Shown here piece after piece: positions 41,601 to 47,229 of a DNA stretch of 64,000 nt. The stretch comes from Cranoglanis bouderius (Eukaryota; Chordata; Actinopteri; Siluriformes; Cranoglanididae), in assembly GCA_023630585.1 (NCBI GenBank), contig CM042560.1, positions 7,133,501-7,197,500 on the forward strand, read 5' to 3'. The notes under the pieces were generated by a model, which saw nothing but the letters and a program-made list of their open reading frames with translations, did not search any database and was not told the DNA's origin. Numbering within the stretch: the first letter of the stretch is position 1; each line of letters begins with the position of its first letter. The translations under genes were made by a program, and so were the position numbers.

Positions 41601-41847
41601 AAGTTGTGTCCACACTGTAGGAGGAGAATATGCATGTTAATGACAGATGTATTGATGATTGTATTTTTTGCTTTGGCTAACACCACATAAGTTTAAACAA
41701 ATATTGCTTATGTGTTCTTAATGTCCCGCCTGCTCTTGTGTCCATAGTTTTAACCGCATCGACATTCCTCCCTACGAGAACTACGACAAACTGTATGACA
41801 AGCTTCTGACGGCCATCGAGGAGACCTGCGGCTTTGCGGTCGAATGA
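2420..41847 (+). CDS. smurf2: SMURF2, HECT-type E3 ubiquitin ligase (18 coding exons in window, 5' partial)
   Basis: Joining the 18 exons listed below gives 728 codons plus part of a first Arg codon and a TGA stop. Order, counting from the first complete codon: most of the C2 domain (1-100), WW1 (about 131-158), WW2 (about 222-255), WW3 (about 266-299), a linker with an optional 13-residue insert (308-320), then the HECT domain (about 385-728). The catalytic Cys is residue 696, in the context KAHTCFNRIDIPP, with 32 residues after it as in human SMURF2. The family ubiquitinates SMADs, TGF-beta receptors and polarity proteins; C2 binds membrane and restrains HECT, and WW2/WW3 bind PY motifs. 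Three WW domains and near-identical linkers favour SMURF2 over SMURF1, which lacks WW1. The initiator Met and about 30 residues lie upstream of the window. All introns are GT-AG and no frameshift was seen. Identity is from remembered family sequence, not a search. Confidence 0.96.
3839..4170. repeat. degenerate tandem sequence rich in agcatgaa
   Basis: The motif agcatgaa or acatgaac recurs many times with variable spacing. It looks like a decayed satellite; no fixed period could be set by eye. Confidence 0.4.
4750..4990. repeat. tandem repeat, unit about 24 bp (gttactgaggtaaagggta)
   Basis: About ten units of a gttactgaggtaaa(g)ggt type follow one another, with a second-order pattern where ggttactatgggaaagg alternates. 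The period is a multiple of three, so a spurious reading frame of about 70 codons appears on the + strand. Confidence 0.7.
5925..6058 (+). CDS. smurf2: SMURF2 exon, C2 domain part
   Basis: Reads YIGKLDSITISVWNHKK then GAGFLGCVRLLSN, the C-terminal half of C2. Acceptor tttcaacag, donor GTAAGG. Leaves one base of a Tyr codon that is completed in the next exon. 134 nt. Confidence 0.96.
6059..9097. other. SMURF2 intron
   Basis: Non-coding: T-rich runs near 6700-6750, a (GA)/(GAG) tract at about 7119-7170, a C-run plus (CA) tract at about 7301-7350, and (GT) near 7388. A more CpG-rich patch at about 8690-8790 has no gene signals. Long frames here come from the simple repeats. Confidence 0.5.
9098..9163 (+). 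CDS. smurf2: SMURF2 exon, C2 end
   Basis: Short 66-nt exon reading QKLDLNKLGPNNNDTIRGQI. Acceptor ttgacag; donor GTGGGT directly after GTG G. In phase with both neighbours. Confidence 0.94.
9294..9775. repeat. 36-bp minisatellite, about 13 units
   Basis: Repeated ctttattgggactgac units followed by a variable aggcaaagaggcttcgcc half. Unit spacing is 35-37 bp, and neighbouring units show a higher-order pattern (cacagctt, cacgcctt and ttcgcct types recur in order). It lies inside the SMURF2 intron just before the (TG) acceptor tract. Because 36 is divisible by three, long repetitive frames appear on both strands; these are not genes. Confidence 0.85.
9848..9890 (+). repeat. (TG)n microsatellite abutting a SMURF2 acceptor
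   Basis: 43 nt of uninterrupted TG directly followed by AG and the exon at 9893. Confidence 0.95.
9893..9977 (+). CDS. smurf2: SMURF2 exon, C2-WW1 linker
   Basis: 85-nt exon reading SLQSTDRIGMGGPLVDCS then RLFDNDLPDG. Its acceptor AG follows an uninterrupted 43-nt (TG) tract with no ordinary pyrimidine tract. Donor GTAAAT. Confidence 0.95.
10480..10786 (+). mobile_element. Tc1-type element 3' end fragment
   Basis: Ends in gggggcaaatacctttccacagCACTG followed by TA, the form of a Tc1 terminal repeat in fish. No transposase remains. The left boundary is approximate. Confidence 0.55.
10789..11279 (+). mobile_element. Tc1-like transposon 3' fragment
   Basis: Contains a decayed transposase C-terminus with the SP(D)LNP-type motif (SPDLNPTKNLWGDLKRAV, near 10853-10910). 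It ends in a terminal repeat with agccACTG at 11279 and TA next to it. The terminal repeat matches the element at 1-726. Confidence 0.75.
11524..11556 (+). repeat. (TG)n microsatellite abutting the WW1 exon acceptor
   Basis: 33 nt of TG followed directly by AG and the WW1 exon at 11559. Confidence 0.95.
11559..11642 (+). CDS. smurf2: SMURF2 exon encoding WW1
   Basis: 84-nt exon encoding WW1: WEERRTATGRIQYLNHITR then TTQWERPTR, with both signature Trp residues. Acceptor AG follows a 33-nt (TG) tract; donor GTCAGG. The exon is a multiple of three, and skipping joins GG to G in frame, which would remove WW1 cleanly. Confidence 0.96.
11643..14245. other. SMURF2 intron
   Basis: Non-coding. (CA) tracts at about 11690-11730, 11836-11853 and 12931-12950; A/T-runs near 12510-12547. 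A stretch at about 12080-12320 resembles a dispersed fish repeat (accaatcagatt-type motif). No gene found. Confidence 0.5.
14246..14448 (+). CDS. smurf2: SMURF2 exon, WW1-WW2 linker
   Basis: 203-nt exon reading PASEYASPGRPLSCLLDEN through RRVRSQRHRNYMSRTHLHT to LPEGY. Acceptor ttctacag; donor GTTAGC, followed 16 bases later by a (AC) tract of about 43 nt. Confidence 0.96.
14449..16075. other. SMURF2 intron
   Basis: Begins with a donor, then (AC) at 14465-14507; a long A-run lies at about 15684-15708. Otherwise AT-rich with nothing recognised. Confidence 0.5.
16076..16160 (+). CDS. smurf2: SMURF2 exon encoding WW2
   Basis: 85-nt exon reading EQRTTQQGQVYFLHTQTG and VSTWHDPRVPR, the second WW domain. 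Acceptor ccctgtgcag, donor GTAACA. Confidence 0.97.
16161..17237. other. SMURF2 intron
   Basis: AT-rich, T-run at about 16557-16575, ends in the (TG) tract at 17217-17235. Nothing else recognised. Confidence 0.5.
17238..17396 (+). CDS. smurf2: SMURF2 exon encoding WW3
   Basis: 159-nt exon reading DLSNVNCEELGPLPPGWEI and VYFVDHNNRTTQFTDPRLS, the third WW domain, which in the family carries most PY-motif binding. Acceptor preceded by a 19-nt (TG) tract; donor GTGAGA after AA of an Asn codon. Confidence 0.97.
17487..17525 (+). CDS. smurf2: SMURF2 optional 39-nt microexon
   Basis: A small open segment between a good acceptor (tgtctttcaacag) and donor (GTACTT), adding Asn-PSGSRGVENPNL. It enters and leaves in the same phase. 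Without it the flanking exons join to give an NRAPQLK context, which matches the human NRQNQLK junction that lacks the insert. It is therefore called a cassette exon. Inclusion in transcripts cannot be shown from DNA. Confidence 0.7.
17880..19720. repeat. 1.85-kb degenerate minisatellite, unit about 31 bp
   Basis: Diverged copies of an A-rich unit, ttagaatagagctttatta followed by cagtacaatag. Clean neighbouring units of 31 bp are visible near 18224-18285; elsewhere copies vary by substitutions and small indels. About 60 units in all, with one more near 19790-19825. It fills the start of the 13.4-kb SMURF2 intron. Confidence 0.8.
19721..20873. other. SMURF2 intron, no gene seen
   Basis: Unassigned intronic sequence with one short (TG) tract near 20661-20685. 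No exon or known element recognised. Confidence 0.4.
20874..21976 (-). mobile_element. Tc1-like transposon, 5' truncated, - strand transposase
   Basis: The right-hand part on + reads as transposase on -: SGRPTKITPRARLVIVHEV, LNNNGVHGRVARRKPPLSK and KPEGYWKNILWINETRFLV, the DNA-binding region and first catalytic Asp region of Tc1 transposases, followed by frameshifted C-terminal sequence. The 3' terminal repeat (CAGTGTTGCTTGAAAGTTTG) starts at 20874. The 5' end is lost into a (CA) microsatellite at about 21977-22033. Inactive. Confidence 0.85.
21977..22033. repeat. (CA)n microsatellite
   Basis: About 57 nt of CA with no interruption, fused to the end of the Tc1 fragment. Confidence 0.9.
22034..23158. 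other. SMURF2 intron, no gene seen
   Basis: Unassigned sequence with one (TG) tract near 22817-22838. Confidence 0.4.
23159..23690. mobile_element. MITE-like element with GGCC-GTCCA terminal repeats
   Basis: Left end aggccccgtccatgcatat and right end atatccgtggacagggcct form imperfect inverted repeats about 530 bp apart. No coding capacity. Superfamily not assigned. Confidence 0.55.
23734..25125 (-). mobile_element. full-length Tc1-like transposon with broken transposase
   Basis: Both ends present: CAGTGGGGGG at 23734 and CCCCCACTG at 25125, each with TA outside, and terminal inverted repeats of roughly 200 bp. The - strand encodes transposase pieces in different frames: MAKTKELSKDVRDKIVDLHK (helix-turn-helix, near 24750), RSGAPCKISPRGVSMIMRT, and TIPTVKHGGGNIMLQGCFSA (near 24200). 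Frameshifts break it, so it cannot make a full protein. 1392 bp. Confidence 0.9.
24803..24896. repeat. 42-bp-arm palindrome inside the Tc1 element
   Basis: Arms include gagattaggagcactc and gagtgctcctaatctc with a 9-base loop, extended outward through ttacaggtaac / gttacctgt and aggtgtct / agacacct. It lies upstream of the transposase start. The same structure is known in related fish Tc1 elements. Confidence 0.85.
25625..25662. repeat. perfect 16-bp inverted repeat
   Basis: gagacatggttaatat, six bases, then its exact complement. It stands alone in otherwise ordinary intron sequence. Confidence 0.9.
25663..27260. other. SMURF2 intron, no gene seen
   Basis: No exon, known element or strong repeat recognised. 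Confidence 0.4.
27270..27640. repeat. degenerate caacaaacattctc-rich sequence
   Basis: Variants of caacaaacattctc recur about every 25-35 bases, suggesting a decayed tandem repeat. A reading frame across it is low-complexity (His/Thr/Asn) and not a gene. Confidence 0.45.
27698..27830. repeat. dispersed teleost repeat (catttggcagatgcccttat type)
   Basis: Matches, from memory, a very common fish repeat with the order tttggcagatgcccttatcc, gcgacttacatt, then ccttgctcaagggcccagca. Class not assigned. A weaker relative is at about 42725-42820. Confidence 0.55.
27890..28310 (+). mobile_element. Tc1/mariner-like transposase C-terminal remnant
   Basis: Decayed reading WPSYSTDLSTTEHL followed by REYILEEQDLSLQ resembles the catalytic-motif end of Tc1-type transposases (WPSQSPDLNPIEHL). 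Several stops. Boundaries approximate. Confidence 0.6.
28952..29205 (+). mobile_element. CAGTCC-family element, left half (copy A)
   Basis: Starts cagtccgtacaggact, followed by a long T-run, gttgcggccaaaaa, aaaatttgcgatgcaattt and gttggtaaatgagacctttt, all shared with the copies near 40.4, 40.9, 47.2 and 50.9 kb. The right half is missing. Confidence 0.75.
29206..29560. other. SMURF2 intron, no gene seen
   Basis: AT-rich sequence with many short acagt/ataca motifs; no element or exon identified. Confidence 0.35.
29590..30110 (+). repeat. dispersed teleost repeat (gggggaagaagctatt ... cagacggcaggaggg type)
   Basis: After a (TG) tract at about 29595-29650 comes a moderately GC-rich block with gggggaagaagct, cagacggcaggagggtgcag and gaagcgtg-like segments that recur in many fish genomes as I remember them. 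Family unassigned. Frames here are not convincing genes. Confidence 0.45.
30207..30553 (+). mobile_element. tRNA-derived SINE with 12-bp target duplication
   Basis: The 5' part has tRNA-like pol III boxes: A-box tggtttagtggttagca near 30220 and B-box ggattcgattccc near 30265. A conserved body follows, with a 3' tail (ggataagcggtacagaaa, ggatgg repeats) like that of fish LINEs. ATGTTCCTGTAC is repeated exactly on both sides (30195-30206 and 30554-30565), the expected target duplication. A body fragment of the same family is at about 41103-41180. Confidence 0.88.
30884..31073 (+). CDS. smurf2: SMURF2 exon, WW3-HECT linker
   Basis: 190-nt exon reading RAPQLKEQPVLCNLPEES, then KRDLVHKLKVLRQELSQQQ and AGHCRIEL to EIFE. 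Acceptor tctctctccag, donor GTGAGT. Follows a 13.4-kb intron. Confidence 0.96.
31080..31850 (+). repeat. degenerate tandem repeat (gctccttaa...cct type) after a SMURF2 donor
   Basis: Starting about 10 bases into the intron, agctccttaaacctt-like units recur roughly every 30-36 bases for 770 bp, with many substitutions. CT/TTAA-rich on the transcript strand. Confidence 0.65.
31922..32108. mobile_element. Tc1-derived terminal-repeat fragment (gcttggaagtttgtgaaa family)
   Basis: Carries gtggtgcttggaagtttgtga, gacctaaaacatcat and ggtcatttatttactgagga, the terminal repeat sequence of the Tc1 copy at 20874. No transposase. Confidence 0.7.
32109..33090. other. SMURF2 intron, no gene seen
   Basis: Unassigned AT-rich sequence; no exon found. 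Confidence 0.35.
33092..33395. mobile_element. foldback MITE derived from the same Tc1 family
   Basis: Left arm (cacaaaagtcctaaaagtag, aacaaatgatccaatatta) and right arm (tatttttaggacttttgtga, then cacaaactttcaagcatCACTG) are inverted copies, and the right end has TA outside at 33396. The left tip is missing. Confidence 0.75.
33396..34409. other. SMURF2 intron, no gene seen
   Basis: No exon or known element; ends in the (TG) tract used by the acceptor at 34431. Confidence 0.4.
34431..34534 (+). CDS. smurf2: SMURF2 exon, HECT N-lobe start
   Basis: 104-nt exon reading ESYRQVMKMRQKDLWKRLM and KFRGEEGLDYGGVA, the HECT entry motif. Acceptor cag after an 18-nt (TG) tract; donor GTACAG. A Gln stands where the human protein has Pro in KMRPKDL. 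Confidence 0.97.
34784..34898 (+). CDS. smurf2: SMURF2 exon, HECT N-lobe
   Basis: 115-nt exon reading EWLYLLSHEMLNPYYGLFQ and SRDDIYTLQINPDSAVNP. Acceptor ctctacattag, donor GTGAGT. Confidence 0.97.
35010..35188 (+). CDS. smurf2: SMURF2 exon, HECT N-lobe
   Basis: 179-nt exon reading EHLSYFHFVGRIMGMAVFHG, then GGFTLPFYKQLLGKSITL to NSLVWIL. Acceptor AG after an 11-nt (TG) tract, donor GTGAGT. Confidence 0.97.
35486..35623 (+). CDS. smurf2: SMURF2 exon, HECT N-lobe
   Basis: 138-nt exon reading ENDTTGVLDHTFCVEHSAYG and HELKPNGKNIPVTEETKKE. Acceptor gttggacag, donor GTAAGC. Confidence 0.97.
35854..37438. mobile_element. TTAA-flanked piggyBac-like element carrying a nested Tc1
   Basis: TTAA at 35850-35853 is followed by CCCTTTACTGCATG; the other end is TGCAGTAGAGGG before TTAA at 37439-37442. 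These ends are inverted repeats (CCCT-TACTGCAT) with the TTAA target of piggyBac elements. A sub-terminal gttgccatatggcaac palindrome lies inside each end. The original element seems non-coding (about 450 bp without the insert). It sits in the intron between SMURF2 exons 35486-35623 and 37570-37690. Confidence 0.75.
36003..37123 (+). mobile_element. Tc1-like transposon, internally deleted, nested
   Basis: Same family as the copy at 52559-54206. Transposase begins MGGKALSKDLRDKVVDGHKS near 36141. It loses about 180 bp after WKVFGTTQ compared with the other copy, then continues in shifted frames to KKVNVLAWPSQSPDLNPIEN and RCAKLVETYPNRLK near 36900. Both terminal repeats are incomplete. Not functional. 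Confidence 0.85.
37570..37690 (+). CDS. smurf2: SMURF2 exon, HECT
   Basis: 121-nt exon reading LYVNWRFLHGIEAQFLALQK then GFNEVIPQHLLKAFDEKELE. Acceptor ctttgtag, donor GTATGC. Confidence 0.97.
37752..38785 (+). mobile_element. hAT-like element remnant with a truncated transposase start
   Basis: Fills most of a SMURF2 intron. The left end cagggagcatgggcatagaa followed by ggggtacgtgtccccc and the right end tgtccccccacatctgaa followed by ctacgcccctg look like diverged inverted ends. A short frame from 37955 reads MSSTRQKTIHSFFNKVKQ, like the N-terminus of hAT/ZMYM-type transposases, then stops at 38072. No target duplication could be seen. Confidence 0.55.
38852..39053 (+). CDS. smurf2: SMURF2 exon, HECT C-lobe
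   Basis: 202-nt exon reading LIVCGLGKIDIHDWKANAR, then WFWKAVESFDEERRARLLQF and VTGSSRVPLQGFKALQG, the HECT hinge and C-lobe. Acceptor ctatcctgcag, donor GTCAGA. Confidence 0.97.
39054..40086. other. SMURF2 intron
   Basis: (AC) tract at about 39070-39091, then unassigned sequence. On - strand, 39372-39572 has a 66-codon frame (MYSPENTDETSPPTVPTPSV start) of normal amino-acid mix that I do not recognise. It may be a fragment of an old insertion and is not called a gene. Confidence 0.4.
40087..40162 (+). CDS. smurf2: SMURF2 exon, HECT C-lobe up to catalytic Cys
   Basis: 76-nt exon reading AAGPRQFTIQQIDASTNN and LPKAHT, ending with TG, the first two bases of the catalytic Cys codon. Acceptor tttgtgtgtag, donor GTAAAC. 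Confidence 0.96.
40387..40755 (+). mobile_element. CAGTCC-family MITE, complete (copy B)
   Basis: Left end cagttcgtacaggattt and right end aaatcctggagggactg form inverted repeats of about 17 bp. The interior (gttgcggccaaaaatgct, ttggtaaatgagacctttt, gttgtgatgatgtcaca) is shared with copies D and E. No coding capacity. Confidence 0.8.
40875..41102 (+). mobile_element. CAGTCC-family MITE, right-truncated (copy C)
   Basis: Starts cagtccatacaggttttt, contains gttggtaaatgagacctttt, and stops where a SINE body fragment (ttggcacctcgtccagggtg) begins. Confidence 0.75.
41103..41180 (+). mobile_element. SINE body fragment
   Basis: ttggcacctcgtccagggtg and gtgccccgagtcccctgg match the body of the SINE at 30207-30553. 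Confidence 0.7.
41748..41847 (+). CDS. smurf2: SMURF2 terminal coding exon
   Basis: First base T completes the catalytic Cys codon; then FNRIDIPPYENYDKLYDKLL and TAIEETCGFAVE, followed by TGA at 41845-41847. The CGFAVE terminus is the family C-terminus. Acceptor tgtccatag. Confidence 0.98.
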
Positions 41848-42818
41848 GGTTCACACACACACACAGCTGCCATCAGCAATCTGGAGAGTCCAATGTTGTG
41901 TGTGATGTCACTGCAAGCGCAGAGATTATGATGTGACAAATACAGCAGGAAGAGGGAACGAATGGAACCACATGGTTACACTTTCTGTTGTTCATCATGC
42001 TTTTTTTTGTTAATCTTCTCTCAGCTGCTATCACCAGATCTAGAAGTAATGTTTAGTTCAGGAGTCTTCACTTGGCGTCAATGACTAAGGTGAAACTAGA
42101 AATGAGAAATTTTGCCTCCCTTGTATAATATACAAAGTCTGTAATGAAAGCAGGGTAACATTTTCACCTCTGTCATGGATATCTTCCAGACAACAGCATT
42201 GCTCAGGCTCATTTCTAAAATCTCCTTTTGATTGTAATGTTGAAATTGAAAGTAAGTAAAATACTGAAGTATGCAGTCTCCTGACCATAGACATGCATAT
42301 TAGAGCTGTAGCTACACATTAAAGAGTGCATACTATGAGAGCCATCGCTCCAGGACCATGTACTCCCCTATTAACAGGTTTTCTAATGTAAAAAATGTAA
42401 AAAGAAAAATATTAACTCTAGAAACCTATTTTAGTAACAGTGTAGATCACTAGTGTCTGCAGAAAAAATTAGTTAGCTCATTTAGCTAATGATTCGTTGA
42501 GGAACGTTGATCTTCATAGACCCGCGTTTATTTTACAGCACAGCAGTACGAAGGAGGACCAGTATGATCATACACTGAACGACGTTGTCAGCTATCTAGC
42601 ATTCTGATGTGCGTGTCTATGGTTGTACCCATCCAGGATTTGGTTTATACCTCCATGCAGGAGTAAGTAAATAGTTACTTATAGTACTTACATATATTAG
42701 TAACAACAACAAAAAAAAGCAATAACATTTACATGTATTCATTTGACAGATGACTCAATTAAGTCATACAGCTTGGTAGGTTAAAGGTCGTGCTCAGTGG
42801 CTCTTTAGCAGTCCCAGG

Positions 42819-43095
42819 TAGGGCTGGGCGATATGATAATTTAGCTAACAAACTGTCCGCAAAACAGTAGTAAAATAAACAACAACAAAAAGTTAAACTG
42901 AGTTTGACGATACTTTTCTTTAATGCCTACAAAGACAAAGATGATTAATTAAAAAAAAAAAAAAAATGAAATCAAATCAATGGCATCCATTCAGTACCAT
43001 TTAATTTGTAACTATTTAAAAAGTAAAAAATACATCACCATACCAACGATATCTCAGAAAAGTGCATCACGTAATCATTATATCGATAAATTTAA
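42819..43095 (-). mobile_element. hAT-type MITE, truncated (TAGGGCTGGGCGATA family)
   Basis: Begins tagggctgggcgatat and then follows, in reverse, the interior of the complete copy at 57749-58106 (ttagctaacaaact, gtttgacgatacttttcttt). Truncated at the far end. Lies in the SMURF2 3' UTR region. Confidence 0.75.
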
Positions 43096-43299
43096 TGGCT
43101 CAGTACAGCCATTACAGACTGATTCAGGGGCAGGGATACATACTTTTCATCTCATGAAAAAAAAAAAAAATTGCACCACAATCTTAAGCCCATCACATCT
43201 CAGATTAGACGATAAAGTGTTAGATGGAACCCTTTAGCTGTAGAACCTATATTGTAAGTTTCTATAATACTTGGCATAAACATAGTTGGGCAAAATTTA

Positions 43300-43570
43300 G
43301 TTTATGGTGGCTCCCGAGTGGCCCAACAGAAAATGAGTTTGAATCCCGATGATGCCACAGCCATTCATTGGTGGGGAGTCCAACAGAGCAAAATTGGCCG
43401 TGAGTGGGATACTCTCTCCAATTGTGGATGCGTGTTAACAAATATATGCGGAAGATGGCGGATAGCGCATCTCATCAGAATGGGGATTGTTTGGGATTTT
43501 TATAGAACCAAGTGCAACACCAGTGGTGGTAGGAAAATACACTAACTGGTATGAAGAAGCAAGACTGGGG
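43300..43570 (+). mobile_element. degenerate tRNA-type SINE remnant
   Basis: gtggctcccgagtggcccaa, a B-box-like gagtttgaatcccgatga, then attggccgtgagtggga resembles a decayed tRNA-derived SINE. The A-box is poor. Confidence 0.45.
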
Positions 43571-43599
43571 CTGATTTCTTTCTAGCCCAGACTGTAGAT

Positions 43600-43796
43600 C
43601 AGGGGTGTCCAATCTTATCCGGAAAGGTCCGTATAAGATTGGAGGTTTTCATTCTAACCAAGCAGAAGCCACACCCGATTCCGCCTGTTTAATCAGTTGA
43701 TCTTGGCTTTCAATAGATTCGGGTATGGCTTCTGCTTGGTTAGAATGAAAACCTGCACCCACACTGGCCCTTTCCGGATAAGATTGGACACCTCTG
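43600..43796. mobile_element. palindromic hAT-type MITE in the SMURF2 3' UTR region
   Basis: Starts CAGGGGTGTCCAATCTTATC and ends with its inverted copy (agattggacacctctg). The arms continue for about 80 bp each (ttcattctaaccaagcagaa against ttctgcttggttagaatgaa). Flanking 8-mers ctgtagat and ctatagat differ at one base, the expected hAT target duplication. 197 bp, no coding capacity. Confidence 0.88.
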
Positions 43797-44639
43797 CTAT
43801 AGATTCATGCAGCCTATCAGCAACAGTTATGTAGAGTCAAATCCTTGAAGGTCTGTACATCCAAATCCCAAGACAGAGCCACTATAAAGCCCCTAAGCCT
43901 GTGCCTTATGCTCAGATTGAATCATGTAGAAAATGTCTAGGGTAGATATTGCATGAAGTCACATTGTGTAAAAACATCTACCAAATGAATAAATGTAAAA
44001 TGTCCCACATTTTTAGCATCATTAGGATATTAAAGGAAACACTGATCCTAGATCAGCCATCTTGCTCAACAGAGCTTGACACCCCAGAACACCTCTAGAG
44101 CACTTTAGAAAGGAGGTGAGAAAAGTCACAGTTAACTGAAGAGGTGGTTTTACTTCATTTAATTGTTTAGCTGATTTGTACAAGTATATATCCAGTATAT
44201 CCACAACTTTTATAAATGTGTGCGTTTTATATCTTGCTATTTCAGGACTTAACCTCAGGTCATGTAGGATTGTTTTTTTTGTTCACTTTAATGAGACTGG
44301 ATTTTTTCCCCTTGTTACGTTATTGAGGTTGGCCAGCAGTCTTCTGTGTTGATGAGATCTAACTGGTTGCCAGCTTTGTTCACTCATCAAATTTTTTTTA
44401 TTTATTTTTTGGTTAAAATACAGCGCTGACGAGAGCATTGTGGAAAAACGAGAACACGTATCTCAGTGTTCCAACGAACAGTTTATCTAATAATTTCCCC
44501 TCTCTGTTAATTTAGGTCAATCAGTCAGTCAGCTGAGCAATGTTTGGAGTCTGACGTTTGCTTCTTTAGTGTTGGACTGATTCTGCAAATCTAATGTAGA
44601 ATTGTACCTAAAAACTGCTGCTGTAATCATAAAGACGGT

Positions 44640-44880
44640 GTTCATCCTAGGACTCTTCTACACCTGTATACTGTAATGATGTATAATCTCAGTATCCAGT
44701 CACCCTGAAGAGAATCTGGTTCTGCTCAAAGTTTCGTCCTCATGTTGTCTCAGGGAGTTTTTCCTTGCCACTGTTGGCTTGTTCATCTAAATCTACAACC
44801 GGATTTCTGTAAAGCTGCTTTGTGACCATGTCTGTTGTTGAAAGTGCTATACAAATAAAACTGAACTGAATTATTGTAGC
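44640..44880 (+). repeat. dispersed retroposon-like repeat (gagtttttccttgccactgt type)
   Basis: cagggagtttttccttgcca, gtaaagctgctttgtgac, gtgctatacaaataaaactg and a gaact tail match a common fish retroposon 3' end as I remember it. It supplies an AATAAA that could mislead poly(A) calls. Confidence 0.55.
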
Positions 44881-45854
44881 CAAGTAATGGACATGGGTCT
44901 CACCGAAAATCGATCAATGCCCAGATCTTCAGGTCTACTTCAAATATCATTAAGTAAAATAACAGGATTGGTTACAGATTTCAGTACATTATTGTCCATC
45001 TTTTGTCTACAATTCCCAATTTGGTTGGTTGAATGATCAATAATAAATTCAAACTCAGGAAAAAGTTATTCTATTGTCCAAGTTGGTTGCCCCATAACGC
45101 TACAGTATTCAGCTTCACAGTCAAACATTTAAATAAATATTTATACCACATTCACACGCTGTCCTAAATCACATCTCTTGGGTTGGTTCCAGATATTTAT
45201 TGAAAATATGTTGGATGTGCTAGACCATTACTTGTTCGCTACATTAGCAGGTGTAACTCTAGTGCAAAACTAAAGAAGCAAACATCAGACAACAAACATG
45301 TCTTCCCTGACTGACTACATTTGGTAAAAAATTGTATTTGGGTTTGTAAGTGTATATTTCACTGAATCTTTGCTATAAGTTTATGTATCATGTTTATAAC
45401 AAGCTTTTTAACATTTATATGACTATAGATCTTATAACATTGTCCTTTTTTGCAGCATCGATACCCCCAAGGTTATATTTAGTCCATGTATGTGCTAAAA
45501 ACCTTAAGTATGCACATAAGGGTGCCTTATGAAGTATAAAGATATTTTATATATGCTGAGGAGTGCTTTGAAGATGTTTCATAATGCATACAATAATTTT
45601 GTTCGTTTTTCTATAACTGACCATCTTCCATTTGTTCAGTATTGTTCTTTAGAATTGTGTAATTATAATTAACATGATCTCACGCTGAATGTTCATACAG
45701 TTTGGACAATCTGTGCTGTCTCACCTCATATCACTTGCCTTTCTAGCATGTTCCACTTAATCTTTCTGTGTTTGATGTGATGTTTGAAACAATGTCTTGG
45801 ATTCGAGTGTGTGCACACTTCAGTATGTACAGTATGTACATGTGTGTATGTTTG

Positions 45855-45862
45855 TGTAAATA
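45855..45862 (+). promoter_or_regulatory. TGTAAATA, Pumilio-type 3' UTR motif
   Basis: Exact match to the TGTANATA consensus bound by PUM proteins, about 140 bases before the candidate distal poly(A) signal. The motif is short, so chance occurrence is possible. Confidence 0.3.
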
Positions 45863-45995
45863 AGCTTGTTGAGTATTTCATGTTTAATTTCATTTGTATT
45901 TATTGCTGCAGCTGTTCTGCGAGCTCATTATCTGTCTGTACATAAGAGGACATGCAGGGGGAAAGTGTTCCTGCTGTACGCCTCTAAACACGAGC

Positions 45996-46001
45996 AATAA
46001 A
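45996..46001 (+). promoter_or_regulatory. AATAAA, candidate distal SMURF2 poly(A) signal
   Basis: Canonical hexamer in a non-repetitive stretch, with a T/GT-rich segment (gttgtgttgatttta) about 50 bases downstream. An earlier AATAAA near 44855 lies inside a dispersed retroposon and is less convincing. Confidence 0.45.
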
Positions 46002-46167
46002 CTCCAAGCTGTTCGCATCAGCAGCGTTTTGGTTTCACAGCACGGCTCACGTTGTGTTGATTTTATTAAACACGAGAAGATTAAGTTGAGGTCCTGTAGA
46101 TTTATTCACTCCCTAAATGACTATCGATATTTCTACCAAGGTGCTGCTGAATGCTTGATTCTGATTG

Positions 46168-46517
46168 GCAGAATTTTCTAGATTTCTGCATAAATATTTT
46201 CACAAAAGTAGACAAAGAGAACCCAATTAAACAAATGAGAAAAATATTATTTTAATAATATTATAGTACTAAGATCATTTTCCTCAACAAGTAAATGACC
46301 AATATTACATATCTATGAGGGGCAAAAGTATGTGAACCCCTAGGATTAGCAGTTAATTTGAAGGTGAAATCAGAGTCAGGTGTTTTCAAATCAGTGGGAT
46401 GACAATCAGGTGGGAGTGAGACCCAGGTTTCATTTATTTTCCCTTTGTCTATTTTTAGGACTTTTGTGAAAATCTGATGTTTTAGGTCATATTCATGCAG
46501 AAATATAGAAAATTCTA
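46168..46517. mobile_element. foldback MITE of the Tc1 gcttgaaagtttgtgaac family
   Basis: Left arm agaattttctagatttctgc with aaaagtagacaaagagaacc, and right arm tttgtctatttttaggactt with gcagaaatatagaaaattct, are inverted. Both outer tips are lost. Confidence 0.7.
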
Positions 46518-47229
46518 GTTTTTCCAGTTTTCCAAAATGGGGGGGGGGGGGGTGTATTCTATACATTTTTATACAAAAGTAGAATTTTGCCCTAAATTAT
46601 ATTTACTTAATAGCCAACTGGAAGATACTTTTGATCATCCCCTAGTCCCCTGCTAGTCTTTACTGCACAAAAAAAAAAAAAAAAAACTTTTATGGTCACC
46701 TCCTCAGGCTCCATTGATAATCCACTGGAGGCAATTTTGGAATTTCTCCTACTTGAGAAATTAACATACAACATCCATCAAAAACCAGGTATACAGTAGG
46801 TACAGTAATTAGATGCTACCTTTACATGTGAAATAAAAGGTGGGAAAGTTGCTTTTTTCTTTACCCATCACCGTCATTTGAGAGAGAACACATCCAATCA
46901 TATACTTGTGTTCTTTCATTTATCTTTTCCCTCTGCTTTTTAGGGGAGATTTGTCCTGTACATTTCCTCACTGGCAGTGAAATAAACTGAGCAGAAATAT
47001 TCACCCTTTCAGACATGAATGGCTGAGTCCAAGGTCCTAATTCATTTTTACAATAATCAAGCCATCAGTAGCTTGGTTACAACATTTCGTCCTTTTCAAA
47101 ACATTTTTCTAATTTATTGTCAACGCAGTATCCAATGTTTGGGCTGCAATATCCAGGGTTGAAAACGTTCTTCACCAGTGGACACAAATGCCATGACACG
47201 TTTCTGACAATGCGAGGGAACCATCAGTT

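Larger units (their letters stand above)
41848..46020 (+). other. smurf2: SMURF2 probable 3' UTR region
   Basis: Non-coding sequence after the stop. A proximal ATTAAA is at 42318 and a better AATAAA at 45996, followed by GT-rich sequence. Several mobile elements are inserted (hAT-type copies near 42.8 and 43.6 kb, a SINE-like piece near 43.3 kb, a retroposon tail near 44.7 kb). Either poly(A) site is possible; the distal one gives a UTR of about 4.2 kb. This is inference and cDNA is needed. Confidence 0.5.
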
